64,000 bases of DNA, taken from positions 141,828 to 205,827 of the forward strand of contig NZ_PYBV01000030.1 of the NCBI RefSeq assembly GCF_003205615.1, written 5' to 3'. Source of the DNA: Micromonospora arborensis. GTDB taxonomy: Bacteria > Actinomycetota > Actinomycetes > Mycobacteriales > Micromonosporaceae. Of the stretch, positions 26,723 through 34,187 are shown one piece after another. The first letter of the stretch is position 1. Each line of letters begins with the position of its first letter. The translations under genes were made by a program, and so were the position numbers. The notes under the pieces were generated by a model. The model was not told where the DNA came from and did not search any database. It saw only the letters and a program-made list of their open reading frames with translations.

Positions 26723-27268
26723 TCAGGCGACCGAGTGGGTGACCGTTCCGGTGTAGTCACCGACCACCGTCGACGGTGACAGCTCGAACGTCAGGGTGGG
26801 GTTCCAACTGGCGCTGTTCAGCCCGTCACCGGTGGTCCTGCTGAACGCCGTCTGCCGTACGGCGAGTGACACCGCCTCGGCCGCGGTGGGTTGACCCGGC
26901 ACGAGGACGCCCGTGCCGACGTTCTGGGTGGGTGGCCCCGACCAGTAGTCGATCGCGCTGGCCGGGATCGTCTCTTCCGGCGTCGCGCCGCCGGTGGTGA
27001 AGTCGGTCGCGGTCACGGTCGCCACCCAGGTCGCCGCGAGCTGGGCGCGATCGTCGATGACGGTGACCGTGCCGAGTTGACCGGTGATGCCCTCGTCGGG
27101 TGAACCCTGACCGAGATCCGCGCTCGCCGGCACGATGATGGAGAGTTCGCCGCCGGCGACGACGACAGTGGCCGTGACGTCGCCGGTGCTGTCGGCCCGG
27201 GCGGGCGTGGGAAGGCCCGCCAGACACGCCGCACCGATCGCCACGGTCAGTTCGAATGACCTACGCAT
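26723..27268 (-). CDS. WxL-domain-like secreted protein
   Basis: A 181-residue exported beta protein. The signal peptide is RSFELTVAIGAACLAGLPTPARA; the mature chain carries LSIIVPASADLG, an AATWVATVTATDF motif corresponding to the first WxL motif, and a C-terminal TLTFELSPSTVVGDYTGTVTHSV that parallels the second WxL region of Firmicutes proteins. WxL domains bind peptidoglycan noncovalently and work with DUF916 proteins. The ATG at 27268 is preceded by CGGGG; ATG 27274 is an alternative. It is convergent with the DUF11 operon and divergent from the sigma factor gene. It likely forms part of the same surface complex. Confidence 0.65.
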   Translation of the reverse strand: MRRSFELTVAIGAACLAGLPTPARADSTGDVTATVVVAGGELSIIVPASADLGQGSPDEGITGQLGTVTVIDDRAQLAATWVATVTATDFTTGGATPEETIPASAIDYWSGPPTQNVGTGVLVPGQPTAAEAVSLAVRQTAFSRTTGDGLNSASWNPTLTFELSPSTVVGDYTGTVTHSVA

Positions 27269-27468
27269 AGCCATCCCCGCGATCACGTTAGATTCCCTGT
27301 CTCTGCTCGCACCGAGCGTAACGGCCGTGCACGCTCCGCACTCGCAAAGCGGGCATAACGGTCTATTCGCCACCCAGCGGGGGCGGTGAATTTTAAGTCG
27401 CCGGTAAGAAATCGGCTTCCCGGCGCATTCCCAGGTGACAGGACCCCTTCACTAAGGACGGCTCATCA

Positions 27469-28053
27469 GTGGCAGACCCTGAGACTGCGCAGGAGTTCAC
27501 CGCGCTGTACGCCGACAACCGCGGGCGCGTCTACGCCTACGCCGTCGCTCGCGCCGGCAGGTCGCTCGCGGACGAGGTCGTGGCCGAGACGTTTCTCGTC
27601 GCTTGGCGGCGTTTCGCGCAGATGCCCAGAGGAGCGGCACTGCCGTGGCTGCTCGGCGTCGCGCGCAACGTGATCCGGGAGCGATATCGCGACGAGGATC
27701 GGCAACGAGCCATCGCCGCCGAGATGCTGGCGTGGGTGGCCGACGCACCCGACGTCGCCGACGGCGTCGCCGAACGATCGGCGCTCCTGACGGCGCTCGC
27801 CGCGCTGTCCGAGAACGACCGGGAAGTGTTGACCCTGACCGCCTGGGACGGGCTCTCGCCCCGTGCGGCGGCCCGAGTCGTGAACTGTTCCGCCCCGGCG
27901 TTCCTCGTGCGCCTACACCGGGCCCGCAACCGCCTCACCCGTGCCGTCGCGGCCGCCGGGGAGCCGGCGGCCGCCGAGTCACGTTTCACGAAGCCGACCA
28001 TCACCGCGCCGGCCGTCACGAAGCCGGTCGTCACCAGGGAGCCGAGCCGATGA
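27469..28053 (+). CDS. ECF-type RNA polymerase sigma factor
   Basis: A 194-residue sigma-70-family factor. Region 2 spans about 8-75 (FTALYADNRGRVYAYAVAR, ADEVVAETFLVAWRRF, WLLGVARNVIRERYR). Region 4 spans about 105-160 (ALAALSENDREVLTLTAWDG, HTH with ARVVNCSAPAFLVRLHRARNRL). A low-complexity Ala/Pro/Thr tail follows. The GTG at 27469 has AAGGA upstream. Its stop overlaps the next gene's ATG as ATGA. It probably directs its own operon; whether it also drives the divergent WxL-like gene across the 200-bp intergenic region is open. Confidence 0.88.
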   Translation: MADPETAQEFTALYADNRGRVYAYAVARAGRSLADEVVAETFLVAWRRFAQMPRGAALPWLLGVARNVIRERYRDEDRQRAIAAEMLAWVADAPDVADGVAERSALLTALAALSENDREVLTLTAWDGLSPRAAARVVNCSAPAFLVRLHRARNRLTRAVAAAGEPAAAESRFTKPTITAPAVTKPVVTREPSR

Positions 28054-29177
28054 AAAACCACACCGACCTCATGAAGTCTCTCGCCGACGCGCGGCCGGCG
28101 CGGTTGGATCCGCCCGGGGCAGCACCACTGCCCTTCGTCCTGACCGACGTGAGTGCCCCCGCCGGCCGTACCCGGCGTTTCCGGGCCGCCGCCCTGATCC
28201 CGGCCGGGGGACTCGCGGTAGCGGCCGTCGCCGCGGTCGCCGTGGTCGCGGTCGACCCGGGCGGCTCGACGCCGACGCCCGGCGGGCCCGCGACGTCCGC
28301 CGAGGCGGTACGCCCGCTCACCGCGTCCGAGATCCTGCTGGCGGCCGCCGAGCGCAGCAGCGAGGATGCTTCCGGCACCGGCAGGTATCTGGTCGTCCGG
28401 GCGGAGAGCGGGTCGGTGCTCACCGTCAGTTCCGGCACCTCGACGTACGAGATGACGACCAGGTCGTCGGACGAGAGCTGGTTGTCCCGTTCGGGGCGCG
28501 AACCCAACCGGGTGATCTCGCAGAACCTCGGCATGACTCCGCTGACGCCCGCAGATGCCGCCGCCTGGCGTGCCGCCGGATCGCCCGAGCAGGTGATGGT
28601 CGGCAAGCCGCTGCCGACCGGCGAGTTCGGCCCCGGCTCACCCATCAGCATCTCCGGTGGGCCGCGGCGCAGCTCCTCATCGGACGGCGCGGGCATCTAC
28701 GCCTTCGGCACCACCAACGTCTCCGTACGCGATCTCGAGAAGCTCCCGACGGACCCGGCGACCCTGCGGACCTCGTTGTTGAAGCACTTCGACGGCGGCG
28801 GTGGTGACCTGCCCACCGACCGGGAGCAGTGGTTGCTGCGCGTCGCGTCCAGCCTGATCGCCGACATCCCGGTCAGCGGTCCCGTGCGCGCGGCGGCGTT
28901 CCGCCTGCTCGCCACCCTGCCCGGTGTGCGCTCGCTGGGCGCCGTGGCCGACCAGCGCGGGCGCATGGGCCAGGGCTTCGCGTTCACCTCGGTGAGCGCC
29001 GCCACCGGCTCGATCGAGCATCGCTTCGTGGTCGACGCCGCGACCGGGCGGGCGCTCGGCGAGGAGTCGCGCGTGCTCCGCCCGGCGGGCACGACCGCCA
29101 GGCTCGAACCCGGCAGCCTCCTCGGCTACAACGTCGTCCTGGAGCAGAAGACCACCGACGAGACGCCGCCGAACTAG
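28050..29177 (+). CDS. CU044_5270-family membrane protein
   Basis: A 375-residue single-pass membrane protein of the CU044_5270 family, regularly encoded right after an ECF sigma factor in actinomycetes and thought to be its partner or anti-sigma-like sensor. The N-terminal 45 residues are cytoplasmic, then a TM helix (about 47-68, AALIPAGGLAVAAVAAVAVVAV) and a large extracytoplasmic domain with DREQWLLRVASSLIADIPVSG and LGAVADQRGRMGQGFAF. ATG 28050 overlaps the sigma factor stop (ATGA), indicating coupled expression. No zinc-binding anti-sigma motif (HxxxCxxC) is present, so a classical ZAS role is unlikely. Confidence 0.8.
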   Translation: MKNHTDLMKSLADARPARLDPPGAAPLPFVLTDVSAPAGRTRRFRAAALIPAGGLAVAAVAAVAVVAVDPGGSTPTPGGPATSAEAVRPLTASEILLAAAERSSEDASGTGRYLVVRAESGSVLTVSSGTSTYEMTTRSSDESWLSRSGREPNRVISQNLGMTPLTPADAAAWRAAGSPEQVMVGKPLPTGEFGPGSPISISGGPRRSSSSDGAGIYAFGTTNVSVRDLEKLPTDPATLRTSLLKHFDGGGGDLPTDREQWLLRVASSLIADIPVSGPVRAAAFRLLATLPGVRSLGAVADQRGRMGQGFAFTSVSAATGSIEHRFVVDAATGRALGEESRVLRPAGTTARLEPGSLLGYNVVLEQKTTDETPPN

Positions 29178-29394
29178 CGTGTCGACCTCCCGAGAGGCGG
29201 AGGCGGGCGGGCAACCGCCCCTCGCTCCGCCGGTCGGTCGTCGCGGGCCGCGAGGTTGGTGGCGGTCACCGTCGTGGTCGTAGCGGCGGTCGACGCGCAT
29301 CCGTTCGGGCCGCCGGCGAGCTGCGCGACCCCGGATGGTGCGAGGCTGGAGGCGGTCGCCGTCGCCGGAGGCGGCGCCCGCGGTGGGGGGTGCG

Positions 29395-30186
29395 ATGGCC
29401 GAGCCACGGACCGGGGCCTCGTCGGGCGGCGCGCAGGCGCACGGCCGGCACGCCAACCGGCGCAGTTACCACGACGGCGTGTTGGTCAACGGGTACGTCG
29501 ACGACCCGTACCACCGGGTGCGCCGGGCGGTCGCGGCCCGGCTGATGGTCGACGACGTCCTCGGGGACGGGCCGGTGTTGGAGCTGGGCTGCGGCCCGTG
29601 CAGCATGGTCGACCCGGCCGAGCTGCCCGGGCCGCTCGTGGTGGCGGACATGGCCGAGGCCGCGCTGGGCGCGGCCCGCCGGGCCGCCGCCGGTCAGGCG
29701 CTACCGGTCTGCCTGGACGCCACCCGCGGTCTGCCGTTTCGCGCCGGCAGCTTCGCCGGGCTGCTGACCGGTGAGCTGATCGAACACGTCTTCGACCCGG
29801 TGGCGCTGCTGCGGGAGTGTCACCGGGTGCTCGCCCCGGGTGGGTTGCTGGTGCTCACCACCCCGAACCTGGCGACCGTCCAGGACCGGCTGACGTTCCT
29901 CGCGGGCCGCGCGCCCCGCCAGGTGGATCCGCTGCACCCGTACCTCTGGTTGCACATCCGGCCGTTCACCGCGTCGCTGCTGCGACGGGTGCTGCGCCGA
30001 GCCGGGTTCGCGCCGCTGGCGCTGCGTTCCAACCACGTGGGGTGGCGGCTGCCCGGCGGACGCTGGGTCACGTCCCGGTTGCTCGCCCGGGTCGCGCCGG
30101 GGCTCGGCGGCTCGCTGATCTGCGCCGCTCGGCGGCTGGGCGAACCTTATTCGTCGCAGGATGCGGGGTTCCGGAACAACGCGTAA
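29395..30186 (+). CDS. Class I SAM-dependent methyltransferase
   Basis: A 263-residue Methyltransf_11-type enzyme. Motif I is VLELGCGPCSM (SAM binding), followed by PLVVADMAEAALGAARR (motif II Asp), LTGELIEHVFDPVALLREC and HRVLAPGGLLVLTTPN (post-motif III). The ATG at 29395 follows a GGGGGG tract; an in-frame ATG at 29335 is possible but unsupported. The 217 bp before it contain nothing I recognise. Substrate unknown. It precedes the 2-TM/cupin/IMPase operon by 55 bp but has its own spacing, so co-transcription is possible, not certain. Confidence 0.82.
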   Translation: MAEPRTGASSGGAQAHGRHANRRSYHDGVLVNGYVDDPYHRVRRAVAARLMVDDVLGDGPVLELGCGPCSMVDPAELPGPLVVADMAEAALGAARRAAAGQALPVCLDATRGLPFRAGSFAGLLTGELIEHVFDPVALLRECHRVLAPGGLLVLTTPNLATVQDRLTFLAGRAPRQVDPLHPYLWLHIRPFTASLLRRVLRRAGFAPLALRSNHVGWRLPGGRWVTSRLLARVAPGLGGSLICAARRLGEPYSSQDAGFRNNA

Positions 30187-30241
30187 TCATGATATTGACA
30201 TAGGGCTATCATGGAGGTTCCGTCATCCACGGGGGAATGTC

Positions 30242-31243
30242 ATGGCCCGCCTCTTGACCTGGGTCCTCAAGAACCTCGACGCGTTCATCGGGCTGCTCCT
30301 GGCGTTGACCGTCGCGATCCTCGGGCTCAACAACGGCGTCAGCCAGGACGTGGTCAACAGCGCCATCCTGCTCATCCTCGGTCTGCTCGCCCAGGCACTG
30401 CTGCGCGACCGGCTGCGCCGCGAGACCGCCGAGCGCGAGGTACGCCAGGTGGTCCGGGACACCCGCGATCGGCTCACCGAGCTCGTGCCGCAGATGCAGG
30501 AGATCATCGGCCCGGAGGGCGTGCTGAACCGGACTCGGGAGGCAATCGACAGCGTCTCCATGGTCCGCGTCCTGCACGGCAGCGAGGTCGGGTTGGCCCT
30601 GACCGAGGCCCGCCGGCACACCGATCGGTGGGACTTCAAGGGCGGCACCGGCACCTACACCCGGGCGGTCACCCTCCCCGAGTGTCTGGAGCACGCCCGT
30701 CGGCGCAACGCCACCCTGCACTTCTCCATCGAGATCATCGACCCGACCGACGAGGAGGTCTGCGAGCGGTACGCACGGTTCCGGCGCAGCCTCGCTCCGG
30801 ACGGGCCGGGCGAGCAGTGGACCGTCGACCGCACCCGCAAGGAGTCCTACGCGACGGTGCTGGCCGCCTGCTGGCACCGGCAGCGCTCCGGTCTGCTCAC
30901 CATCGACGTCCGCGTCTCCGCGCAGATGACCACCTTCCGGTACGACCTCTCCTCGAGCTGCGTCATCATCACCCAGGAGAATCCGCAGACCCCGGCGCTG
31001 CGCATCGACAACCAGGAGCTCTACTACAACCGTTACAACATCGAGCTGCAGTACAGCCGTGAGCAGAGCCGACGAGTGCCGGTCGAGGCTGCTGGGCAGG
31101 TCAAGCTCGACGACGAGCCCTCCGTGGAGCAGGTACGTCGACTGTTCACCGCGCTGGGGCTGCCGCTACCCCGGTCCTTCGGCGACCGCGACGTCGCCGA
31201 CATCGTGAGCCGGGCCATCCAGGCGAGGAACCCGTACGCATGA
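30242..31243 (+). CDS. Two-TM membrane protein of unknown function
   Basis: A 333-residue protein I do not recognise. Two N-terminal transmembrane helices (about 13-32, FIGLLLALTVAILGLNNGV, and 37-55, NSAILLILGLLAQALL) are followed by a charged coiled-coil-like stretch (LRRETAEREVRQVVRDTRDRL) and a soluble domain of about 240 residues with VRVLHGSEVGLALTEARRHT, LHFSIEIIDPTDEEVCERY and SSSCVIITQENPQTPALR. ATG 30242 follows CACGGGGGA. Its stop overlaps the next gene (ATGATG). The arrangement (2-TM sensor or effector plus soluble partners) resembles bacterial signalling or conflict modules, but no enzymatic motif is visible. Confidence 0.7.
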   Translation: MARLLTWVLKNLDAFIGLLLALTVAILGLNNGVSQDVVNSAILLILGLLAQALLRDRLRRETAEREVRQVVRDTRDRLTELVPQMQEIIGPEGVLNRTREAIDSVSMVRVLHGSEVGLALTEARRHTDRWDFKGGTGTYTRAVTLPECLEHARRRNATLHFSIEIIDPTDEEVCERYARFRRSLAPDGPGEQWTVDRTRKESYATVLAACWHRQRSGLLTIDVRVSAQMTTFRYDLSSSCVIITQENPQTPALRIDNQELYYNRYNIELQYSREQSRRVPVEAAGQVKLDDEPSVEQVRRLFTALGLPLPRSFGDRDVADIVSRAIQARNPYA

Positions 31244-31893
31244 TGAGCTACGCCGACCTCGAACGCGAGATCGACCGGGGCGCCCGGCCGGAGCTGCTCC
31301 GGGACTGGGTGCTGGCCGTCCTCGACGACGTCGCCGGAGGGCGGCGGCCGTTGCTGGCCGTACGGCACCCGCTCGGCTTCACCTGCCTGCCGGTGAACCG
31401 CAGCGGCCCCGACGGGATCTGCGTGCACGCGTGGCCGGCCGAACCACCGGCCGTTCAGCCGACCACCTCCACCGTGCACTCGCACAGCTGGGATCTGCTC
31501 AGCCACGTGCTGCACGGGCAGGTCCGCAACGAGCTGATCGAGGTGACCGAAGCGCCCGCCGACCCCGCCTGGCGGGTGTACGAGGTGCACAGCCGGGGCG
31601 ACGTCGACGAGATGGTGGCCACCGACCGGTTGGTCACGGCGGCAACCGCTGCCGTGGAGACGCACTCCGCGGGCAACTCGTACGCGCTGCGCGCCGGTGG
31701 CTTCCACACCTCCGAGGTGGACTCGGGACAGCCGGCGGTGACCGTGGCGCTGGGCCGGACCACGCCCGGCCTGTCCGACCTGAGCCTCGGGGCGGTAAAC
31801 GGGCGCAGCCACCGGACCCACCGGGAACGCTGCGACGCGGCGGAGACCGCTCGGATGGCACGGGAGATCGCGCAACTGCTGGCACGGGGCTGA
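31240..31893 (+). CDS. Cupin-like protein of unknown function
   Basis: A 217-residue soluble protein. HSHSWDLLSHVLHGQVRNELIEV (His80 and His82 region) and THSAGNSYALRAGGFHTSEV look like the two metal-binding strands of a cupin, as in cysteine-dioxygenase-like folds, though the classical cupin consensus is only partly met. ATG 31240 overlaps the stop of the 2-TM gene by 4 bp and the IMPase gene follows after 14 bp, so the three are one operon. Possible metal-dependent oxygenase or ligand sensor. The fold call is inference from pattern. Confidence 0.6.
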   Translation: MMSYADLEREIDRGARPELLRDWVLAVLDDVAGGRRPLLAVRHPLGFTCLPVNRSGPDGICVHAWPAEPPAVQPTTSTVHSHSWDLLSHVLHGQVRNELIEVTEAPADPAWRVYEVHSRGDVDEMVATDRLVTAATAAVETHSAGNSYALRAGGFHTSEVDSGQPAVTVALGRTTPGLSDLSLGAVNGRSHRTHRERCDAAETARMAREIAQLLARG

Positions 31894-31907
31894 GGGCTGG
31901 AGGAAGC

Positions 31908-32810
31908 ATGGACGTGGTGCCGAGCAGAACCGGGCCGGACCTGCGTGACGCGCACCGGTTCGCGGTGGAGGCCGCCCAGGCTGCCGGGCGGCTGTTGCGC
32001 CGGGGCACCCAGGGCGAGATGCACGTCCGGGCCAAGAACGACTCCGGTGACGTGGTCACCGACCTGGACCTGGCCGCCGAAGAGCTGATCGTCGGGCGGA
32101 TCCGGGCTCGCTGGCCGGAGCACGGGGTGATCGCCGAGGAGGGCGGCGAGTACGCCGCCGATGACTCCTGGCTGTGGCTGGTGGACCCGCTCGACGGCAC
32201 CAACAACGTGGCGATCGGCCTGCCCGCGTACGTGGTCGGGATCGCGCTCTGCGACCGGGGGTCGCCGGTGCTCGGGGTGGTGCACGACCCGGTCTCCGAT
32301 CGGACCTGGTCGGCCATCCGTGGCCAGGGTGCCTTCGTACACGTGGGCGGCCTGGCCGGCCAACCGCTGCGCACGCTGCACCGGCCGGTGCCGGCCGCCC
32401 CGGTGCTGGCCTGGACCCAGGGGCACGAGGTACGCCGGGACGACAGCACCGCCCGCGCGCTGAAGGTGGTGCTCGACTCCACCGCCCGGCGCGTGCTGCA
32501 ACTGTGGGCGCCGTTGCTGTCCTGGGTGATGCTGGCCCGGGGCGACATCGACGGCATCGTCGGCTACCGCCCGGAGGCGGTCGACCTGCCGGCTGGGATG
32601 CTGCTGGCTGCCGAGGCCGGCATGGTGGTCCGGGCCCTCGACGGTGGCTGCTTCGACGATCGGTACGGGTGCCCGGCTGACCGGCGCAGCTTCGTCGCCG
32701 CCCCGCCGGAGACGATCGACCGGCTGGTCAAGCTGGTGACGGCGGCACAGTGGATCGAACCGCAGGTCCGCCAGCTCACCCCGATCAGCCTGACGGATGT
32801 CGGCTGGTGA
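31908..32810 (+). CDS. Inositol monophosphatase family protein
   Basis: A 300-residue Mg-dependent sugar-phosphatase-fold protein. Metal ligands are visible in GVIAEEGGEYA (Glu), VDPLDGTNN (Asp-Pro-x-Asp-Gly-Thr) and a late VDLPAGMLLAAEAG in place of the usual WDxAAG, with the third-metal Asp kept but Trp changed to Val. The family includes inositol-1-phosphatase, CysQ (PAP phosphatase) and histidinol phosphatase. ATG 31908 follows GGAGGAAGC. It is the third gene of the 2-TM/cupin operon. In that setting it could hydrolyse a nucleotide or sugar-phosphate signal; nothing here decides the substrate. Confidence 0.85.
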   Translation: MDVVPSRTGPDLRDAHRFAVEAAQAAGRLLRRGTQGEMHVRAKNDSGDVVTDLDLAAEELIVGRIRARWPEHGVIAEEGGEYAADDSWLWLVDPLDGTNNVAIGLPAYVVGIALCDRGSPVLGVVHDPVSDRTWSAIRGQGAFVHVGGLAGQPLRTLHRPVPAAPVLAWTQGHEVRRDDSTARALKVVLDSTARRVLQLWAPLLSWVMLARGDIDGIVGYRPEAVDLPAGMLLAAEAGMVVRALDGGCFDDRYGCPADRRSFVAAPPETIDRLVKLVTAAQWIEPQVRQLTPISLTDVGW

Positions 32811-32850
32811 ACGGCCACCGCGAATCGTGACTGCCGTCGGCTTGAGGAGC

Positions 32851-34101
32851 TCAAGCTGACGGGGTGACCAGCAGGGCGGCGACGGTGGCGGCGGTGCCCA
32901 GAGCGGCGAGGACAGCGCTGGTGGCGATGAACCGGCCCAGCGGGATCGCGACCCCGGCGGCCCGGCAGCGCTCGTACCAGATCAGCGTGGCCAGCGACGC
33001 CCACGGGGTGGCGAGCGGGCCGACGTTGGCGCCCACCAGCAGGGCCAGTAGTTGGGTGTGGTGGCCCGCGGAGATGACCGCCTCCCCGGCCACGTACGCG
33101 GGCAGGTTGTTGACCGCGTTGGAGAAGAGCGCGCCGACGGCACCGGCCCGCATTGCGCCCTCGGCACCGGGGTCGTTGCCGATCAACGCGCCCATCAGCG
33201 TGTCCAGCCCGTGCTGACCGATGGTCTGCACCACCAGGAACAACCCGGTGACGAAGAGCAGCAGCCGCCAGGGGATCAGCTGGAGTTTCAGGCTGCTCCG
33301 GGCGCGGACCGCGAACCCGGCGACCAGGATCGCGGCGGCCACCCCCGAGGCGAGCCCGATCTCGACCTCGGCGAGAATCCCGGCGACGAACAGCAGGCAG
33401 GCCACGAGCGCGGTGCGGTAGAGCACGGGGTCGGGTGGCACGTGTGGTGGCGGTGGCACGAACGGATCCGCGGTGGCCCGCGCCGGCCGCCAGTACCACC
33501 ACCAGAGCAGCAGCATGGTGATCGCGATGGCGACCAATTGCGGCCACCACATCCGGGCCGCCCACGACACCGGCGCCAGCCCGATCCGGTCGCTGGCCAG
33601 AATGTTGGTCAGATTGGACACCGGCAGCAGCAGGCTCGCGGTGTTGGCCAGCCAGACCGTGGTCATCGCCAGCGGGGTCGGCGGTATCCCCAGCGTACGG
33701 GCCAGGGCGATCATAACAGGGGTGAGCAGGACTGCGGTGGTGTCCAGGTTGAGCGCGATCGTGGTCACCGAGGCGAACCCGACGCAGAGCCAGAACAGTG
33801 CGCGGAAACTGCCTCGCGCGGTGATCGCCACCCGGGCGGCGAGCGCGTCGAAGACCCCGGCCACGGCGGTCAGCTCGGCCAGCACCACCACGGTGCCGAG
33901 GAAGATCAGGATCGGCAGGATCCGACGTATGGTGGCCTCGGCGTCAGCGCGGGGGAGGAGTCCGGTGAGGACGCAGAGGACGCCGCCGGTGACCAGCGCG
34001 ATCGCGATCCAGTCCAGGACGTGCAGCCGGCCCCAACGGGATCGGTCCGGCGCGGTCGACGGTGGGTCGCCGATAGTCTCCACAAGGCACGATCCTCGCA
34101 C
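32851..34101 (-). CDS. ArsB/NhaD-like SLC13-type membrane transporter
   Basis: A 416-residue permease with about 10-12 transmembrane helices of the ion-transporter superfamily (ArsB, CitM, SLC13). Seen: RILPILIFLGTVVVLAELTA, NLDTTAVLLTPVMIALAR, TASLLLPVSNLTNILA, FSNAVNNLPAYVAGEAVI and LLVGANVGPLATPWASLATL; the paired NLT/NNLP and GANVGP hairpin loops are the substrate-binding signatures. Ion specificity (arsenite, carboxylate, Na+/H+) cannot be told. Start GTG 34101 or in-frame GTG 34083, the latter with GAGGA 10 nt upstream. Divergent from the NLR-like gene and convergent with the IMPase gene. No arsenic-resistance genes flank it. Confidence 0.82.
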   Translation of the reverse strand: MRGSCLVETIGDPPSTAPDRSRWGRLHVLDWIAIALVTGGVLCVLTGLLPRADAEATIRRILPILIFLGTVVVLAELTAVAGVFDALAARVAITARGSFRALFWLCVGFASVTTIALNLDTTAVLLTPVMIALARTLGIPPTPLAMTTVWLANTASLLLPVSNLTNILASDRIGLAPVSWAARMWWPQLVAIAITMLLLWWWYWRPARATADPFVPPPPHVPPDPVLYRTALVACLLFVAGILAEVEIGLASGVAAAILVAGFAVRARSSLKLQLIPWRLLLFVTGLFLVVQTIGQHGLDTLMGALIGNDPGAEGAMRAGAVGALFSNAVNNLPAYVAGEAVISAGHHTQLLALLVGANVGPLATPWASLATLIWYERCRAAGVAIPLGRFIATSAVLAALGTAATVAALLVTPSA

Positions 34102-34187
34102 ACCAGGGCTCGCTCACCCGGGCCGGATCTCACGGGTTGATCGCGTATGGTGGCGACGGATTGACGGTGGGTGGCCATAATGGCCAG

